Below, in pieces: positions 7,592 to 9,368 of a DNA stretch of 9,368 nucleotides. This DNA comes from JAHECQ01 sp047638695 (GTDB lineage Bacteria > Actinomycetota > Acidimicrobiia > Acidimicrobiales > SZUA-35), in the NCBI GenBank assembly GCA_047638695.1, contig JBLINY010000154.1:1-9368 (forward strand). The letters are read 5' to 3'. A program made the position numbers and the translations under genes. The notes under the pieces were generated by a model, which saw nothing but the letters and a program-made list of their open reading frames with translations, was not told the DNA's origin and ran no database searches. The stretch's first letter is position 1. Every line of letters begins with the position of its first letter.

Positions 7592-7842
7592 CTCTTCCCC
7601 AACGTCCTCGCCGCGCCAACGCAACGTTTTCTTGTGCTGGATTGTCCCAACCACTGACTCAACCAAGATTCACCACGGTGCGTGGTTTTGACTGAGCCGT
7701 TTCCTGCAACCGTAAGAGACTGTGCACCGACCCGGTCACTTTGCGCAAGTCTAAGGCGCGGCGTCAATACTCAGGGACCGGGTTCCGCGTGGTTTTGGCG
7801 CCAACCGGGGAACCGGAGCGACGACGGTACCGTCAGACAAGT
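7592..7842. promoter_or_regulatory. divergent promoter region of protease and lipoprotein genes
   Basis: This 250-bp region separates two divergent secreted-protein genes and must hold both promoters. It contains the hairpin-like inverted repeat ACCACG-GTG-CGTGGT (7672-7686), the palindromes TTGCGCAA (7741-7748) and TTGGCGCCAA (7795-7804), and the outer inverted pair GGTTCC/GGAACC (7781-7786 and 7809-7814) around the latter. The 11-base direct repeat GCGTGGTTTTG occurs at 7680-7690 and 7787-7797. I found no convincing -35/-10 pair for either direction. Confidence 0.5.
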
Positions 7843-8445
7843 ATGCCAACGATTCCTGTTCGACTCATCCTTTCCTCGCTCGCGATTCTCGGTCTTCTCG
7901 CGACCGCGTGTGGCGACGACTCGACCACCGACGCCGGCGTGACCACCTCGACGACCACGACGGCTCCCGCCTCACCGAGCACGGAGCCGGGCGGTCCACC
8001 CGACCTCGCGTCTATAGAGGCCTTGATCAGCTGCGGGGACGCCGTCTTCATCTTCGCCTCCCCCGATGACCGGACACTGGTCCGCATCGACATCCCGGGC
8101 GCGCTTGCCGACATCGAGGGTGTCGATGGCCGCTTCGAACGCAGCTACGACCTTGCCGACCCAACGTCGGCAGCCACGGCGACCCTTGAAAGTGGATCTG
8201 GTCTCGGGTCGAGTGCCTGTAACGACATCCAGAGCCGCGACTTCGCGATCGAAGTTTCCGAAACCGCGACGGCCGGGTCCGTTTCGTTGAGCGTCGAGGA
8301 TGTGCCCGCGGGACCGCTCAAAGTCTGTGAGACCGGCTTTGACGCAACCCTCACCATCGAAGACGTGCAATTCCCCGTCGGCGACGCCGAGCTCGACCTT
8401 CGCTCTCTCACGCTGTCCGGGGCGATCGGGTGGTGTCCCGGCTGA
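7843..8445 (+). CDS. secreted lipoprotein of unknown function
   Basis: The protein is 200 residues from ATG 7843. The frame is open further upstream, but this start puts a short basic n-region and hydrophobic core (RLILSSLAILGLLATAC) directly before lipobox cysteine 23, followed by GDDS. Sec export, lipidation and anchoring to the outer face of the membrane are expected. A Thr/Ser/Pro-rich linker (about 27-54) tethers a roughly 145-residue domain with four cysteines (in ISCGD, SSACND, KVCET and the C-terminal GWCPG), enough for two disulfides. The pattern of alternating hydrophobic residues suggests a beta-rich fold. I recognise no family. It is divergent from the large secreted protease; shared regulation or a partner/inhibitor role is conceivable but unproven. 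No strong ribosome binding site is visible. Confidence 0.8.
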   Translation: MPTIPVRLILSSLAILGLLATACGDDSTTDAGVTTSTTTTAPASPSTEPGGPPDLASIEALISCGDAVFIFASPDDRTLVRIDIPGALADIEGVDGRFERSYDLADPTSAATATLESGSGLGSSACNDIQSRDFAIEVSETATAGSVSLSVEDVPAGPLKVCETGFDATLTIEDVQFPVGDAELDLRSLTLSGAIGWCPG

Positions 8446-8460
8446 GTCGGAGACTCGTTT
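8444..8460 (+). terminator. possible weak terminator after the lipoprotein gene
   Basis: GAGTC-GGA-GACTC followed by GTTT starts inside the lipoprotein stop codon. The 5-bp stem has a 3-nt loop and only a short T run, so this is marginal as an intrinsic terminator. Confidence 0.3.
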
Positions 8461-8470
8461 CTCTCGTCGT

Positions 8471-8530
8471 TTCAGTGGTGTCTGGGGCGGGACTTGACCC
8501 CGCACGGTCGTGAAAGCAACGGATTCTGAC
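8471..8530 (-). repeat. degenerate third copy of the tRNA-Leu 3' half (old att site)
   Basis: Aligned without gaps to 9242-9301, this copy matches at 51 of 60 positions, including the T-arm core, the variable arm and the 3' anticodon stem. Similarity extends a few bases beyond the tRNA 3' end: CTCGTCGTTYCAG is shared with the right copy. The loop-side end reads GGATTCTGAC instead of GGATTTTGAG. It is in the same orientation as the intact tRNA and lies 771 bp from it. The divergence suggests an older att scar than the perfect left copy, consistent with stepwise accretion at this tRNA. Confidence 0.8.
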
Positions 8531-8635
8531 TTCCAACAGGACCGTTCTCCGAAGTCACGAGGTATCCCAGAGACGTGTAGACGAAACGGCGCCGCCTCTG
8601 CGAATGCGCGCTGCCACCCGTGACTAGATCAAGCC

Positions 8636-9188
8636 ATGAATCGATCGCTCGCGAACGCATGGGACGACTCAGCCGTCGAGTGGATCGCATGGGCGCGCAC
8701 CCCAGGTCACGATTCGTACTGGACCTTTCACCGTCAACAATTTGTCGATCAGGTCGCTGCTGCCAATAGCGGGCGACGCCGCTGATGTTGCCGTCGGGTT
8801 CATGTCCTTCCACGACCTTGACCGGCTCGAACCTGCGATCGCAGAGGGCAGACGGGTGCTTCGGCCGGACGGCCGACTTCACCTTGCGATCGTCCATCCC
8901 GCCAGCTCGGCAGGCAGCTGGCGAGAGAGTAAAGGCGCAACGGGCGAACCTCCGACATTCGTGATCGACGGCTCGTACATGCAGTCACGCCGAGACGCCG
9001 ACGAGGTCGAACGCGATGGACTGACGATGACGTTTCATGGCACGCACCGGCCGCTCTCGATGTACACGAACCTCCTCACAGAGAACGTGCTCATCAGCGA
9101 ACGCCTTGACGAAATCACCGATCCCGACCCGACAAGCGAGTGGTATCGAATCCCGCTCTTCCTCCACCTCATTGCCCGTCGGGTCTGA
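8636..9188 (+). pseudogene. class I SAM-dependent methyltransferase, internally deleted and frameshifted
   Basis: Two fragments of one enzyme are visible in different frames. From ATG 8636 the protein begins MNRSLANAWDDSAVEWIAWA and runs to WTFHRQQFVDQV before hitting TGA at 8783. From about 8742 another frame continues with LPIAGDAADVAVGFMSFHDL, the post-motif-II region RVLRPDGRLHLAIVHP, then GSYMQSRRDADEVERDGLTM, and a proper C-terminus ending IPLFLHLIARRV at TGA 9186-9188. In intact relatives about 50-60 residues lie between these parts, holding the glycine-rich SAM-binding motif I (DVGCGEG type) and the acidic motif that binds the ribose. These are absent. The junction lies at about 8740-8775. 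Without the cofactor site the product cannot be a working methyltransferase. It sits between the old att scar and the intact tRNA. Confidence 0.8.
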
Positions 9189-9213
9189 GTAGGTCGAGTC
9201 CACTCGAGCCGGG

Positions 9214-9239
9214 GACGAGCGACTCGGCGTGCGCTCGTC
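9214..9239 (-). terminator. hairpin downstream of tRNA-Leu
   Basis: GACGAGCG (9214-9221) and CGCTCGTC (9232-9239) form a perfect 8-bp GC-rich stem with a 10-nt loop, starting 11 bases beyond the tRNA 3' end in the direction of its transcription. A U tract is missing, so it may act as a processing or 3'-stabilising stem, or as a terminator of the GC-rich kind common in high-GC bacteria. Confidence 0.4.
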
Positions 9240-9241
9240 GT

Positions 9242-9333
<92 letters not shown>

Positions 9334-9368
9334 CTGGAAGTGTCCGCTCAGCGTAACCTCCTCTGGAT

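Noticed and set aside
7592..7666. GTG at 7666 as start of the secreted protease
   Set aside because: It would place 25 non-signal residues before a perfect signal peptide; ATG 7591 has a purine-rich ribosome binding site and the correct n-region.
7672..7690. Intrinsic terminator (ACCACG-GTG-CGTGGT plus TTTTG)
   Set aside because: No plus-strand gene ends upstream of it, since it lies between two divergent starts; an operator role is more plausible.
7741..7842. Upstream start for the lipoprotein
   Set aside because: It would put 34 charged residues before the signal peptide and translate across the palindromic promoter region; ATG 7843 gives a normal lipoprotein signal.
8472..8897. 141-codon minus-strand open frame
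   Set aside because: It runs antisense to the methyltransferase remnant and through the tRNA scar; the C-terminal part is merely translated tRNA sequence.

Overview
The window is GC-rich DNA with long, tightly packed reading frames, many GTG starts and Gram-positive style secretion signals (an LLATAC lipobox with a Thr-rich linker; a signal peptide followed by an Asp/Pro/Ala linker). This suggests a high-GC actinomycete. A member of the Acidimicrobiia or a related marine/freshwater lineage is my guess from style only; nothing in the window proves it.

The window looks like an integrated element at a tRNA-Leu(CAA) gene. The complete tRNA lies at the right edge on the minus strand (9250-9333). 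A perfect 60-bp copy of its 3' half, starting exactly at the anticodon loop and running 8 bp past the tRNA 3' end, lies at the left edge (68-127). This is the classic attL/attR geometry of tyrosine-recombinase integration in a tRNA anticodon loop. A third, diverged copy (51/60 identical) lies at 8471-8530 and splits the element into an 8.4-kb and a 0.77-kb segment, as expected for stepwise accretion. I recognise no integrase, excisionase or transposase.

Left to right the cargo is as follows. (1) A DUF262-DUF1524 (GmrSD-type) restriction/anti-phage nuclease gene on the minus strand, 2047-320, with a good ribosome binding site and ATG. It carries an in-frame TAG at codon 38, inside the conserved N-terminal VPxxQRxYAW motif. 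(2) A small plus-strand single-pass membrane protein that appears frameshifted (2209-2632). (3) A minus-strand pair, SnoaL/NTF2-like then SRPBCC (3487-2636). (4) A minus-strand gene for a 1313-residue secreted protein (7591-3650): signal peptide, acidic linker, pro-region, metzincin-type zinc protease, Pmp-like beta-helix repeats and a Calx-beta domain. (5) A divergent plus-strand lipoprotein (7843-8445), sharing with it a 250-bp promoter region rich in palindromes. (6) A class I SAM methyltransferase remnant (8636-9188) that has lost its SAM-binding core.

Taken together, this is a decaying island. The defence gene, the methyltransferase and probably the small membrane protein are broken, while the large secreted protease, the lipoprotein and the two small alpha+beta-fold enzymes look intact. 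The intact divergent protease/lipoprotein pair may be the functional cell-surface payload. That link is inferred from gene arrangement only.
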